Shown: piece by piece, positions 45,701 through 54,761 of the stretch
Position numbering within the stretch: position 1 is the first letter of the stretch
How the letters are laid out: every line of letters begins with the position of its first letter
Assembly (NCBI GenBank): GCA_963281255.1
Contig: OY725504.1
Location: forward strand, 2,976,001 to 3,040,000
DNA: 64,000 bases
Source: Aphrocallistes beatrix
Taxonomy: Eukaryota > Porifera > Hexactinellida > Sceptrulophora > Aphrocallistidae
Direction: 5' to 3'
Notes under the pieces: model-generated
Databases searched by the model: none
What the model was told of the DNA's origin: nothing
What the model saw: the letters and a program-made list of their open reading frames with translations, nothing else
Translations under genes and position numbers: made by a program

Positions 45701-45838
45701 GGTGACACACAGACTCGTAGACGCTGCAGCACAGGGGATGCTACCAAACTAAAAAAATCTATTAAAAAGGATATAAACGACGAAAAGATAGTTGAGAGAG
45801 TAGAACTTCGAATCAAGCCAAATATAACTGAACATTAA
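36715..45838 (+). CDS. RICTOR: Rictor, mTORC2 scaffold subunit, seven exons
   Basis: Exons 36715-39228, 39662-39976, 40439-40661, 41004-41761, 44274-44531, 45014-45211 and 45686-45838, all with GT..AG borders and consistent phase, give 1472 residues (human about 1708). Rictor defines mTOR complex 2, which phosphorylates AKT, SGK and PKC. The armadillo-like N-terminal region includes 'LERLSYLLRLGPDK', 'FTSLFLNWSGMFALT' and 'GYRRWDWMKINATF'. Later family blocks: 'VLDEACEITKHLITF' (exon 2), 'VPVHLYGQLAAHFEGC' and 'KAAVWALGHIGSQNCGVELL' (exon 3), 'VLSIRGTCFYAICLIAKT' (exon 4), and 'NMKAKHPHLFTDLQTYLQ' leading into the C-terminal helical region (exons 5-6). Exons are clearly richer in GC than the introns. 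The ATG at 36715 is the first in frame. The fourth intron holds a Harbinger-like element. Confidence 0.92.
40185..40345 (+). mobile_element. Helitron-like family 1 internal fragment in RICTOR intron 2
   Basis: 'aattgattgaagaaactgcc', 'ctgatttttggcatg', 'ggctatggctccactaagttctga' and 'cgactcatcatggaattatgacg' follow the same order as bases 30-210 of the reference copy at 29080. Both ends are missing. It is preceded by a 'tatctatctata' microsatellite (40131-40185). Confidence 0.65.
42238..44124. mobile_element. Harbinger-like element in RICTOR intron 4, 3-bp target duplication
   Basis: Ends CGGCCGTATTCACTAAG and the complement of CTTAGTGAATACGGCTG are flanked by CAG on both sides (42235-42237, 44125-44127), fitting the 3-bp duplication of PIF/Harbinger transposons. 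Both ends continue into long arrays of self-complementary 'cttaagatcgatcttaag'-like units. It contains a Myb/SANT-like gene (minus) as Harbinger elements do, but no transposase was found. Confidence 0.75.
42727..43297 (-). pseudogene. Myb/SANT-like protein of the Harbinger element, one-base frameshift
   Basis: Frame 43297-43001 starts 'MDKSRKANWTREEECSLIN', a Myb/SANT-like (trihelix) helix 1 with the conserved tryptophan, followed by 'GSQKDWRGY'. It passes into frame 43053-42727 in a run of five T's (plus-strand A's near 43016-43020): removing one base joins 'TGAADLF' to 'KAPAENNE'. The second part is acidic then strongly basic ('RKPSKKSRKRRRTVDE', ending 'RLKRQRLKKSL'), likely a nuclear localisation signal. 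In Harbinger transposons the Myb-like protein carries the transposase to DNA. About 190 codons in total. The shift may be a homopolymer assembly error. Confidence 0.65.
45219..45330. mobile_element. pogo/Tigger-type terminal fragment at a RICTOR splice donor
   Basis: TA then CAGTAGAACCTCGATAATCC, the classical end of pogo-like elements, begins 8 bases after the exon 6 donor (GTAGATA). The other end of the element is not clear. A second cluster resembling inverted ends ('acagtcaactccgctctattgg') lies near 45549, so much of this 474-bp intron may be element-derived. Confidence 0.5.
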
Positions 45839-46677
45839 TAACCCCTCAACACAGGTATGAATTCGCAGATGGTTGTTGTTCGATATTATAGCTACAAAAC
45901 GATTTTAATAACAGTGATTAAAGTAAATATTTATTTTCAATTTCTAATTTTGTTATGTTTGTATATTGTTTTAGGTCAGTTTTAAGCCTGTTTGACAACT
46001 AGACTCAGTTGTATATTCACATTCTAGTTTTATTGGTGGATGTATGTTATTACTGATTTGCTACTTTTAAGAGTGAATTACAGCTGTTACCTATCTTTCC
46101 TTACATTCTCAATCGCGATACAACTCCATTGTAAACATTTTCTTCTCCCCCACAGTCGAATTTGTTCTGTTTTGATCCCGAGGTTTTTATCACTAGGTCT
46201 TTGTAAACGTTTTGTTATTAGTAGTAACTCCATTACAAAATAGTCGTTTATCTTGTCCATCGTCTTTTTGGTCGCTTAGGCTATGAAGTCAATTGGACAA
46301 AATAATGAATCGACTGTATTCACTTGCAAACAAGTATCCGTTTTTATTACATTGAATCGTTTCTCACCCTATAGATCTTCGTATAAAATTACTACATCAC
46401 AATTTTTTAGGAGTTACACCATTTTCGGTGGTTAACACCCCGGTTAACCTGAGTTATACCGAGGTCTCAACCATAAAAAAACCCTGCACCATACTAAGCT
46501 TGCCTAGCAACCAGAGTCTTAGAATGATATGCACAACTACTAGCAGCTCGCTATACCCTGGACCTTTCATATTTCCACTCACTATTTTACTCATAAAGTT
46601 TACTTTGGATATACACCTCCTGCGATAAACTGAATTCATCCTACTAGCACTGCTAGAGCAACAAAAAGCAATCGGAT
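45839..46677. other. Region between RICTOR and meckelin
   Basis: Presumed RICTOR 3' UTR at the start. At about 46425-46485 a short dispersed repeat ('ggttaacaccccggttaacc', 'cgaggtctcaaccat') is shared with the RICTOR intron near 40373. ORFs here have no motif. Confidence 0.4.
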
Positions 46678-46821
46678 ACTGCGAAACCTGTTTATAACGG
46701 CCACCCAAGGGACTGGCCAGAAATAACCGTTATGTACAGGTGGCCGTTATGAGAGGTTAATTTTAATTGAAAAGTCGGATACCGGACTGTTTTTAAGTGA
46801 CCGTTATTGCAGGTTCCACTG
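46678..46821. mobile_element. Short MITE upstream of meckelin
   Basis: The left end 'ctgcgaaacctgtttataacgg' is inverted relative to the right end 'ccgttattgcaggttccactg'; the interior has 'ggccaccc' and 'aggtggccgttat' inverted. It resembles pogo-type CAGTGGAACC ends. It stops 80 bases before the meckelin ATG, so it could contain promoter sequence. Confidence 0.55.
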
Positions 46822-46901
46822 TGTTTGATAGAATCCTTTTCAACGCTAATACATATCTTACTTATCTGGAGTGTACCTTACTGATCTATTATTCTGAATA
46901 G

Positions 46902-49178
46902 ATGTTGTTAACACATGCACTTTTATTTCTATTCACGATTGATGCTTGTCTTTCCCTGACATCGTTCCCCTTAACGCGGACGACAGACAGTTGTCCTATC
47001 AACCACTACTTCTACCCTGGAAATCTCTCTTGCATTCCATGCTCTCCTCCTCCCATCAGCGTTTCTGTCTCCTTTACAGACTGCTCCATCCCTGAAGTGA
47101 CCTCATGCCCCCTAACCTCTGTTCCGATGCCCTATTCTTGTAGTTCATACTGTGCAGCCAAAGCACAAGCCTGCGTTTACCAAGCAAACGCTTGTCTCTT
47201 GTCGATTTCATGCGCAAATCCGAATGAGCAATGCTGTCAATGCCAAGATTTCAATGCACTGAACTTGAATCACGATGACGTGGCAAGTTATTTAGTCGAT
47301 AATCCCATCACTCAAGTCTTCTCAGTCACTGGAGAGAACGCAGATAGACTACCGATATACTTTGCAAGGTTTGGGAAAGATGGGAGATTCCTTGGCCTTA
47401 CTTCTGATTGGAATCTCTTCTCTCCGTGTTCAGACAGAGAAGCAAGTTTTAGAATCGGCACTTTGGTGGGGACTAATTTCTTCATTTCTTGCCAGCAAAC
47501 GAACCCCTCAACCAATAACGATACAATCTTTATTGAGGCTTATTTTCTTCAAGCAAATTCGTTATTGCCTATCCCGTTTTATGTAAATTTCCCTAACGGC
47601 AATGCATGCTACAGACGTAGGATCTATCAGCATATATTTGGCACAAGAGAACTCACCTTCATACAATCTGTACGCCTCAACATGAACTTTGATGCCTCAT
47701 CTAAACAGATTCAAACTCCTACCTTCTCCGTTTCCTACGCACTCAACACTACCCATTCCCAATCTTCCCTTTCGATACGCTATTCTCAGGACCAAATAGG
47801 CCTAACTCTAGGTATCGTTATCCCCATTGCGATATTGCTAGTGGTCAGTTTCTTGTGGGTTGGAATACAGATTAATGGGTGGATGCGGAAAACAGGCCGG
47901 ACTTTCTGCGACCCTGTCACTTTTCTAATTATTTTCATATTCGTTTCTAAGTATCTTTCGATTGCTATTTTCTTTGTCACCTTTATCACTTCATTTTTCC
48001 TTCTTCTGATTTACAAATCCCAGAGCAAATTGTTCTTTATAATACCAGATCCTTCGGAGGAGATTCAATTGGTCGTTCTACTCACTGTCGCTCTTGTATT
48101 GAAGTTCGTGAATGTTGCTTACGTCATATTTCTACAATGCACGGCCGATGTGTTCATTATTGATTGGGAACGCGAATCTCCGCTAAAACAGGACAGAGTC
48201 AGCATTTGGCGGAGTTACCTTATCGCCAATGAATGGTTGAAGCTGCAGACTTTTCGAATGATTAATGTTGCCCCGTTACTGCTAGCTCTGATCGTAATTT
48301 TATCTGGTATTGGTCTCATTAACATCTCATCTTCTCAACCTCTCACCGTTATAGACCCAACTTCTGCTTTCCTCGCTGTTAGCAGTAGATACCTCAGAGT
48401 GGCAGTTTCTTCTATTTTCTTTTTAATAATCGCATTCTTTCTCGCAATTGTGTCTTTCATTTATGAAAGATTTTTTGAACACAAACTCAACCAATTCACT
48501 GACCTCTGTTCCATCTCTAATATTAGCTTTATTGGATTCCCATATACTCTGTTTGGTTACTATATCCACGGGAGATCTGTCCACGGACAAGCTGATACAG
48601 ACCTCAGAACACTGAACCAATTTCTTATCAAAGAAGAAGAGGATATCGTGGGTAAGAGGGGACTGGATGGGTCTTCTGATCAAGTGTTTGAGGTGGGAAT
48701 TACGCCTGAGTTTAGAGCGTATTACGACCGCATAATGCGGCAGACTGACTTAGCTAGGACTGGAGAGCGGATTCATTCTAACTCGCTACACGAATCCGTT
48801 ATATTAGCTCATCCAATGCTAAACAAGCTATTCACTAGTTTCTTTGAGAAGAGCCATAAAACCTTTCAATACGAAAAGCGGGATAAATTGCTCTGTGAGC
48901 GTGTGACGTGTATTGAGTTGTATGATCCAATCGAAGTGAGTTATTTGTATCCAGACCAAAGCAATAACTTCTCTCAGTTAATCCACACCGGATACGAATG
49001 GACTTTCTTGCTCTTCAACCTTCTAACTTTTTTGTTCTGGGATGCTGTAACACTAAATTCCATAGCTGCGGCTTTTCTCACATATCTCTCAGATAGGATA
49101 TTGATTGGGATACGCAAGATATGGGCAAAGCACAATATTGCTAAGAAATCACTTTTGGATAAGCGATTTTTGATCTGA
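46902..49178 (+). CDS. TMEM67: Meckelin (TMEM67), ciliary transition-zone receptor-like protein
   Basis: Single exon, 758 residues (human 995). Meckelin sits in the MKS module of the ciliary transition zone, gating entry of membrane proteins, and links to Wnt signalling. There is a signal peptide (1-19), a cysteine-rich ectodomain (for example 'CSSYCAAKAQACVYQANAC', 'NEQCCQCQDF'), several C-terminal membrane spans and family hallmarks 'DVFIIDWERE', 'SIWRSYLIANEWLKLQTFR', 'FTDLCSISNISFIGF' and 'GYYIHGRSVHGQADT'; the end 'LLDKRFLI' closely matches human meckelin's end. The ectodomain is shorter than in vertebrates. The ATG directly follows 'ctgaatag', a possible trans-splice acceptor. It implies that the organism has cilia or flagella with a transition-zone gate. 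Confidence 0.93.
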   Translation: MLLTHALLFLFTIDACLSLTSFPLTRTTDSCPINHYFYPGNLSCIPCSPPPISVSVSFTDCSIPEVTSCPLTSVPMPYSCSSYCAAKAQACVYQANACLLSISCANPNEQCCQCQDFNALNLNHDDVASYLVDNPITQVFSVTGENADRLPIYFARFGKDGRFLGLTSDWNLFSPCSDREASFRIGTLVGTNFFISCQQTNPSTNNDTIFIEAYFLQANSLLPIPFYVNFPNGNACYRRRIYQHIFGTRELTFIQSVRLNMNFDASSKQIQTPTFSVSYALNTTHSQSSLSIRYSQDQIGLTLGIVIPIAILLVVSFLWVGIQINGWMRKTGRTFCDPVTFLIIFIFVSKYLSIAIFFVTFITSFFLLLIYKSQSKLFFIIPDPSEEIQLVVLLTVALVLKFVNVAYVIFLQCTADVFIIDWERESPLKQDRVSIWRSYLIANEWLKLQTFRMINVAPLLLALIVILSGIGLINISSSQPLTVIDPTSAFLAVSSRYLRVAVSSIFFLIIAFFLAIVSFIYERFFEHKLNQFTDLCSISNISFIGFPYTLFGYYIHGRSVHGQADTDLRTLNQFLIKEEEDIVGKRGLDGSSDQVFEVGITPEFRAYYDRIMRQTDLARTGERIHSNSLHESVILAHPMLNKLFTSFFEKSHKTFQYEKRDKLLCERVTCIELYDPIEVSYLYPDQSNNFSQLIHTGYEWTFLLFNLLTFLFWDAVTLNSIAAAFLTYLSDRILIGIRKIWAKHNIAKKSLLDKRFLI

Positions 49179-49784
49179 CTTTATTTATGTAACTATTATA
49201 AACGCATGACATATCTTATATACGAGTTTAATAGCTCAGATGAGTTTGGATTAATGTAGTAACCCTTTAAAATTTCGGTCAATTTTGACGAATTAATTTC
49301 GGATTTGTAAGAAAAAAATTGAGATTGTATTTTTTAAGGCTGCCCAGACTGTTTTTTATAGACAACACACTTGTCATTTTAAAAATCCCCAAATATAGTA
49401 TAAAAAGTTGACTAATTCATGAATTATCAATGAATTACTCAAAATTTGAAACAAAAATAAGGGAAACATTTTTGATATTTTGCTTAGGGAATGAGCAGTG
49501 TTAGTGGTATATAACATGAGCAACCTTTTAACCACTTTTGGGCATATAATCTGAACTAATGTTTGAGATTTTGAATAATTCATAATTCTTCGTCATCTTT
49601 CAATGAATTAGTCAACCAAGGTATAAATATTCGAGATTATACCTAAGTTCTCCATTACACTGGGAAAATAGATTGGCTATAGATAGTCTCTAACTTCATT
49701 ATTTATTGAAATTTGTTGTTGTTGTGTTCAAAGTTTTGTTTTGAATCTCTGAATTAAATAATGCCTTGATTAGTATAAGCAGGC
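49179..49784. other. Region between meckelin and PSMA1
   Basis: AT-rich, no delimited repeat. 49340-49600 has a weak inverted similarity ('aattcatgaattatcaatgaatta' against 'aattcataattcttcgtcatc'). The sequence just before 49785 ('gattagtataagcag') resembles a 3' splice site. Confidence 0.35.
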
Positions 49785-50573
49785 ATGTACCGTAACCAAT
49801 ACGACTATGACGTATCGATATGGAGTCCACAGGGCCGACTTCACCAGATCGAGTACGCGATGGAAGCAGTGAAGCAAGGCTCTGCTACCATCGGAGTCAA
49901 GTCCAAAGACTATGCTGTGCTGGTTGCGTTGAAACGTGCGACGTCCGAGCTGTCATCTTACCAGAAGAAGATCTACATAATCGATGATAACATCGCTGTC
50001 TCGATAGCTGGGCTCACGGCGGATGGCCGACTGCTTACCAAGTTCATGCGGACTGAATGCCTCAACCAGCGCTACGCCTACAGCCAGGAGATGCAGCTGT
50101 CGCGTCTCATGGCCAGACTTAGCTCTAAGATGCACAAATGTACGTTGTTCTACGGTAGGCGTCCGTTCGGAGTTGGACTGCTCGTGGCCGGGTACGATGT
50201 TAACGGACCGCACATATACCACGCATGTCCCTCTGCTAACTATTACGACTGTCGAGCCATGGCGATAGGGGCACGCTCTCAATCCGCTAAGACCTATCTC
50301 GAGAGGGAATTGGAGAACATTAAGAACGCGTCCAGCATAGATGAACTCATGCGCTATGCCCTCCTCGCCCTGAGAGAGTGTCTCTCCTCGGATGTTGAGC
50401 TGAGTGCGAAGAATGTTTCAATCGCGTATGTCGGCAAGGATTGTCCGAATCTAGTGCAGTGTGACGATGAGGCTGTAGAGCCATTCCTTAATCTGATTGA
50501 GCAGGAGCAAATGGATGAGACAGCGAAACCGGAAGTCCTTGATGCACCTGTTGATGGGGTTACTCCACTTTGA
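49785..50573 (+). CDS. PSMA1: 20S proteasome subunit alpha type-1
   Basis: Single exon, 262 residues (human 263). It forms part of the alpha ring that gates the proteolytic chamber of the 20S core. The N-terminal alpha-subunit signature '[20 protein letters not shown]' is complete, followed by '[19 protein letters not shown]', '[15 protein letters not shown]', '[20 protein letters not shown]' and '[11 protein letters not shown]', matching the alpha-6 (PSMA1) subtype over other alpha subunits. The acidic C-terminal tail also fits. The coding sequence is GC-richer than its surroundings. A 3' splice-site-like 'aagcag' ends two bases before the ATG. Confidence 0.96.
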   Translation: MYRNQYDYDVSIWSPQGRLHQIEYAMEAVKQGSATIGVKSKDYAVLVALKRATSELSSYQKKIYIIDDNIAVSIAGLTADGRLLTKFMRTECLNQRYAYSQEMQLSRLMARLSSKMHKCTLFYGRRPFGVGLLVAGYDVNGPHIYHACPSANYYDCRAMAIGARSQSAKTYLERELENIKNASSIDELMRYALLALRECLSSDVELSAKNVSIAYVGKDCPNLVQCDDEAVEPFLNLIEQEQMDETAKPEVLDAPVDGVTPL

Positions 50574-50779
50574 GGGGGTTTTGATGGGTCGTTTGGGATA
50601 TTCACTAGTTAGATTATAGATATATTTCTAGTGGTGAGTTATTAGAACTTCTATGCTGTGGAATTTTTTTCTTCGCCAAATAACATAAGTCACTACATAT
50701 AACTGAGTTTAATCGTTATGTTTAGTTAAAGACTAGCGTTACTTATCAGCATGAAGGAAACTTGTATTAAATACGTATA

Positions 50780-50964
50780 CAGTCAGGGTCGCTTATTATG
50801 AACCGGCTTAATATGAACATTCGTTTATTATGAACTAACCTCCTGGTCTCAGCTTCATTTTCTAGATAGGATTTGTATTGAATCAAGTTCGCTTAATATA
50901 AAGTATCTCTATTAAGAACATATTTTTTGGTCCCCTGTTGGTTCACAATGAGTGACCCTGACTG
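50780..50964. mobile_element. 185-bp MITE, CAGTCAGGGTCGCTTATTATG family, copy 1
   Basis: Inverted ends CAGTCAGGGTCGCTTATTATG and the complement of 'cacaatgagtgaccctgactg'. The left flank is TA; the right flank TC looks mutated. The same family is at 59475-59659. No ORF. Confidence 0.8.
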
Positions 50965-51179
50965 TCTACGTATACGCTGTTTGAGCCTTTTCTGTACAAG
51001 TGTCATACGTAAGAATCAATTGGTATTAATTCCTGGATTTGTATACGATCTATTGTAGTGCTAAATGACTGAGCAAATTACTACTTAGCTTAAAGCCTGT
51101 TTAATTCTTTTTTTTAAAAATTAATTCTTTACTAACTAACCTAATTCAAATTAGATTATTTCTTAATAAGATTGTCAGC

Positions 51180-52902
51180 ATGCTGATAAACTGGAACAAG
51201 AAGAACGTCCCAGTTGCGATAGGGCTCATCTTCGCTAGTACCTTTCTCATAACTATGTTTTTAATTTACAGAGGTCCCATTGATGGTTCGGGCAATTCCT
51301 TTTCCTATGCAAGTGGTTTAGAAAGTGTCACAGGTGGAGTAACAGGCAAGTCATTCTCTGGTAAAGCTTTCAGAAAGTTTGACGGGAGGAAGAAATTTGT
51401 AAATTACAATCCTAAAAAAGATACAGGAGAGAGAGTTGTGAATAGTGTTTGCAAATATTGGATAGTCTTCACGACTATATTCGATGTAAGCGAGTCCGTG
51501 GCTATGTTCAAGAAGGTAGCGGAGAAGAAGTCCAGTGAGTGGTGTTGTGTAGCCGTCCTGGACAAGAAAACGCCAGTTGATGTTTATGAGGAGATAGAAA
51601 CGGATCGGTTTCACGTACTCAGCGTTGAGAAGCAACTGGAACTCTCACGTTTCCGCGGTTTCAGTCTAATCAAAAACATTCCTTATAACAGCTTTGGGAG
51701 GAAGAATATCGGATTTCTCTACGCGATACAGCAAGGTGCGAAGATTATATATGACACAGACGATGACAATCTCCTGAAGGAGGATTTCATTCCATTCACA
51801 ACGCCAGCTGAGGAATACAGCTTGGTCGCTAGTGACAATCACGTCTATAATCCTTATGAGTACTACAAGCCTGGACTAGCACACTCTTTCTGGCCGAGAG
51901 GAATCCCAATGGATTTCATACTGAAGAGTGAGGAAGTGGTTATTGACAAAGACAAAACTCACTGCAAACCTACCAACCCTAAAGACGTGACTCTGTATCA
52001 GCTGATAGCGGACCATGATCCAGATGTGGACGCAATCTATAGACTCGTCAACCCACTTCCTCTGTACTTTGATCCGAAAAAAGAAGATGTGCTTGTCCTA
52101 CAGCCAGGTTAGTATACACATATTCATCTACTAGAGGTTAAGTCTGAAGACTGCAAACACCATTGACCACGTTTTTCAGTAATTTCGGGGAAAATACGCT
52201 TAACTTAATTCCCACTTGAATTCTTAAAAATAACCAGTGTATATAGTTTAATTTCAAAATCCATTAATTGTAAATGGAATATTTAGATTCGATAAAATGT
52301 CCACCACATGGCTACACTAACTTTCTTGCAATTCTATATCAATTCAAAATTCACAATTACTTCAATTAGGAACGATCTCGCCTATGAATGCACAGTGCCT
52401 CGTGACTCACTACGACGCACTGTTCGGTCTCTACATGCCATTCTCCATCAACGGGAGAGTGGCGGACATCTGGCGTAGCTACTACATCCAAGGACTTCTG
52501 AAGAGTTTGGGGCAGTACGCCGCTTTCGGAAAGGCTTACATCACACAGTTCCGCAATGTACATGACTATCTGGCCGATTTCAACAGCGAGATTCCCCTCT
52601 ACACACAGGCTACAGAGCTGGTGAAGCTAGCGCTTAATTGGGAGAGCAGAGCCCCCACCCTTGTGGAGAGAATGGAGGAGCTAGCCATTCAGTTCTACGA
52701 GCGGGGGTATATTGAGGCGGGGGATGTGTACGGGATCCAGCTCTGGATCTCGGACCTGATTGACCTGGGTTACAAATTCCCTCCTATTCAAGACCTCTCT
52801 GCTGACTGTCCCATACGCTTCTCTACTAGCACGGAAGAGGAGAAAATAGTAAAAAGTGTAGAGAACACAGGTGGTGAACGGAAGGAGGTGGGTAGTAGCT
52901 GA
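51180..52902 (+). CDS. STELLO-like (DUF288) type II membrane protein, two exons
   Basis: Exons 51180-52107 and 52370-52902 (intron 262 bp, CCAG|GTTAGT to AATTAG), 486 residues; the junction reads 'LQPGTISPMNAQ'. A membrane anchor lies at residues about 11-29. The DUF288 core has 'YWIVFTTIFDVSESV', 'RKNIGFLYAIQQGAKIIYDT', the acidic 'DTDDDN' (about residue 190), 'WPRGIPMDFI' and 'LFGLYMPFSINGRVADIWRS'. Plant STELLO proteins are Golgi glycosyltransferase-like factors that support cellulose synthase assembly; animal members have no settled role. DxD-like residues suggest a GT-A fold. The ATG lies one base after 'gattgtcag'. The C-terminal 25 residues are charged and probably disordered. Confidence 0.85.
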
Positions 52903-53357
52903 AGAGAGATTGACTTGTACACTCTGAACTCCGTTTATCATATTTAAATTTCATGTTATTTAATTTTAGGATCATTTTTGCGTATGCATTATTCTAGACA
53001 ATGGGTAAAATATGTTTTTATCACAATCATTATAAATTTTATGGATCAGTCACCATTGTACAGTTTGATCTGTACACCTTGCTCTTCCCTATTTTCTATA
53101 TATATTATGGTATTCTCATTTATGACTTGATGAAAAAACTAAAAACACCCCGATATTAAAACATTACTAGTACTCCTGTTTGGAGATGTGCTAGTGCTAA
53201 TGTTATCTAAGTTTTCTTTTTACCTCTATTCCCAATCTTTTTATATACATTTCCTGATTTCCACCCTGGTTCTATGTATTTGGAGTTATTTATTTATTTA
53301 TGTATTCATCATTTTGATTGTAGTAATTCGACTACAGATTTATATACTTTGTTCCAG
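52903..53357. other. Region between STELLO-like gene and COA4
   Basis: AT-rich, no repeat delimited. The start is probably the 3' UTR of the upstream gene. ORFs that extend upstream of the COA4 ATG (53188-53418 and 53274 onward) are not conserved-looking, and a pyrimidine-rich tract 'atatactttgttccag' ends exactly at the COA4 ATG. Confidence 0.4.
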
Positions 53358-53546
53358 ATGTCAACCACTGACTCATCCCAACTTAACAGTGAAGAAGAAG
53401 ATCCATTCTATTCAATAATTAAGAGAACTGGCTGCGACCAGTTCCATTATAAATTGCAAGACTGTTACGACACGAATAGAGACTGGAAGAAATGCACTTT
53501 AGAAATGAAAGAATTCAAACAGTGTATGGACAAAAACAAGAAATAA
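53358..53546 (+). CDS. COA4: Cytochrome c oxidase assembly factor COA4 (twin CX9C)
   Basis: 62 residues, starting at the ATG at 53358 rather than at an upstream ATG, because the family begins with a short acidic segment and 'ttccag' just before it looks like a splice acceptor. It has two CX9C pairs, Cys26-Cys36 and Cys46-Cys56, forming the helical hairpin imported into the mitochondrial intermembrane space by MIA40. 'EEEDPFYSIIKRTGCDQFHY' and 'FKQCM' match COA4/CHCHD8. Human COA4 is 87 residues; this one lacks most of the extra ends. The role is cytochrome oxidase biogenesis. Confidence 0.88.
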   Translation: MSTTDSSQLNSEEEDPFYSIIKRTGCDQFHYKLQDCYDTNRDWKKCTLEMKEFKQCMDKNKK

Positions 53547-53913
53547 TTTCTCAGTATTTTGAAATTATTAACTAAGTACTAGAATGCAGGAAGCTTAATC
53601 ATTTAGATTTTACAATTTCGAAATTCCAGATCCATTTATTCTTTACCCCGCGATCACATATTCAATCAATGCCATGGCTATTATTTTTTTAAAATGGTGT
53701 TAAAAGGAATGGTATGATTCGCATATCTTTTTTCTGTCATAATTTCTGAACAATAATGGTCAAAAGTATGTAAATCATTTGAATATCGGTAATGAGTCTA
53801 ATGACATCCGCTGGAATTGCTTCCCTATACCTAAACTTATAAATGCGGGATCAATCTACATGTAACAGAATGAGTATGTGTTGAACCTGTACTGTGTAGA
53901 GCTAAGCCATTAG
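53547..53913. other. Region between COA4 and amylase
   Basis: AT-rich, no element recognised. It ends 'agctaagccattag' immediately before the amylase ATG, another AG directly at the start codon. Confidence 0.4.
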
Positions 53914-54559
53914 ATGGGATACAAATTCTTCTATTCAGTTCTGCTATTTCTCTGCGCTGCAGACTCAATCATTGCAAAGTCCCCACAGGAGTGGAAGAGT
54001 CGCATCATCTACCAAATCCTCACTGACAGATTCGCACAATCTAGTCCGGGCGGATCATGTCAAGATCTGTCCAACTACTGCCACGGTACCTTCGAAGGAA
54101 TCATGAATAACCTCGACTACATTCAAAACCTAGGAGTGAATGCTATCTGGATCAGTCCTGTCATTTCTAACACCAATAAAGGGTATCATGGGTATTGGGC
54201 TCGGGACATTAATAAAATAAATCCAATTTTCGGCACTGAGCAAGATCTGATTAATCTTGTCAACGCTTGTCATGACAAAGACATCTGGGTGATGGTGGAC
54301 GTTGTAGCTAATCATATGGGGAACCAGGATAATGGGAACATACACGATTTCAGTAACTTCGTTCCTTTCAATAAAGAAGAGTACTACCACCCATACTGCA
54401 TCATAAAAAACTGGAACAACCAGACGGAGGTGGAGGTGTGTAGGCTAGCGGGTCTCCCTGACTTAGACCAGTCGAATGGTTTTGTGTCTGCCACACTTCT
54501 CAATTGGATTAAGAATCTCGTGACGAAATATTCATTCGACGGAATCAGGATTGATTCAG
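53914..54559 (+). CDS. Secreted alpha-amylase (GH13), 5' part, cut by a gap
   Basis: 215 codons up to the gap. Signal peptide (1-21, 'FFYSVLLFLCAADSIIA'), then the start of a GH13 (beta/alpha)8 barrel: 'WKSRIIYQILTDRFAQS', 'GVNAIWISPV', region I 'DVVANHMG' and region II 'FDGIRIDS', whose Asp is the catalytic nucleophile. Cysteine placement ('CQDLSNYCHGT') resembles fungal-type (TAKA-like) secreted amylases, unusual among animals. It hydrolyses alpha-1,4-glucan, probably for extracellular digestion. The acid/base Glu and the second Asp would lie in the missing part. The frame continues through the 200 N's only by chance. Confidence 0.85.
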
Positions 54560-54759
54560 NNNNNNNNNNNNNNNNNNNNNNNNNNNNNNNNNNNNNNNNN
54601 NNNNNNNNNNNNNNNNNNNNNNNNNNNNNNNNNNNNNNNNNNNNNNNNNNNNNNNNNNNNNNNNNNNNNNNNNNNNNNNNNNNNNNNNNNNNNNNNNNNN
54701 NNNNNNNNNNNNNNNNNNNNNNNNNNNNNNNNNNNNNNNNNNNNNNNNNNNNNNNNNNN
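54560..54759. other. Assembly gap, 200 N
   Basis: Exactly 200 undetermined bases, a round number that may be a placeholder of unknown true length. Sequence on the two sides codes for unrelated proteins. Confidence 0.99.
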
Positions 54760-54761
54760 GT

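Noticed and set aside
53274-53546. 90-codon version of COA4 starting upstream
   Set aside because: The extra N-terminus is unlike the family, and a pyrimidine tract ending in 'ccag' sits directly at the internal ATG at 53358.
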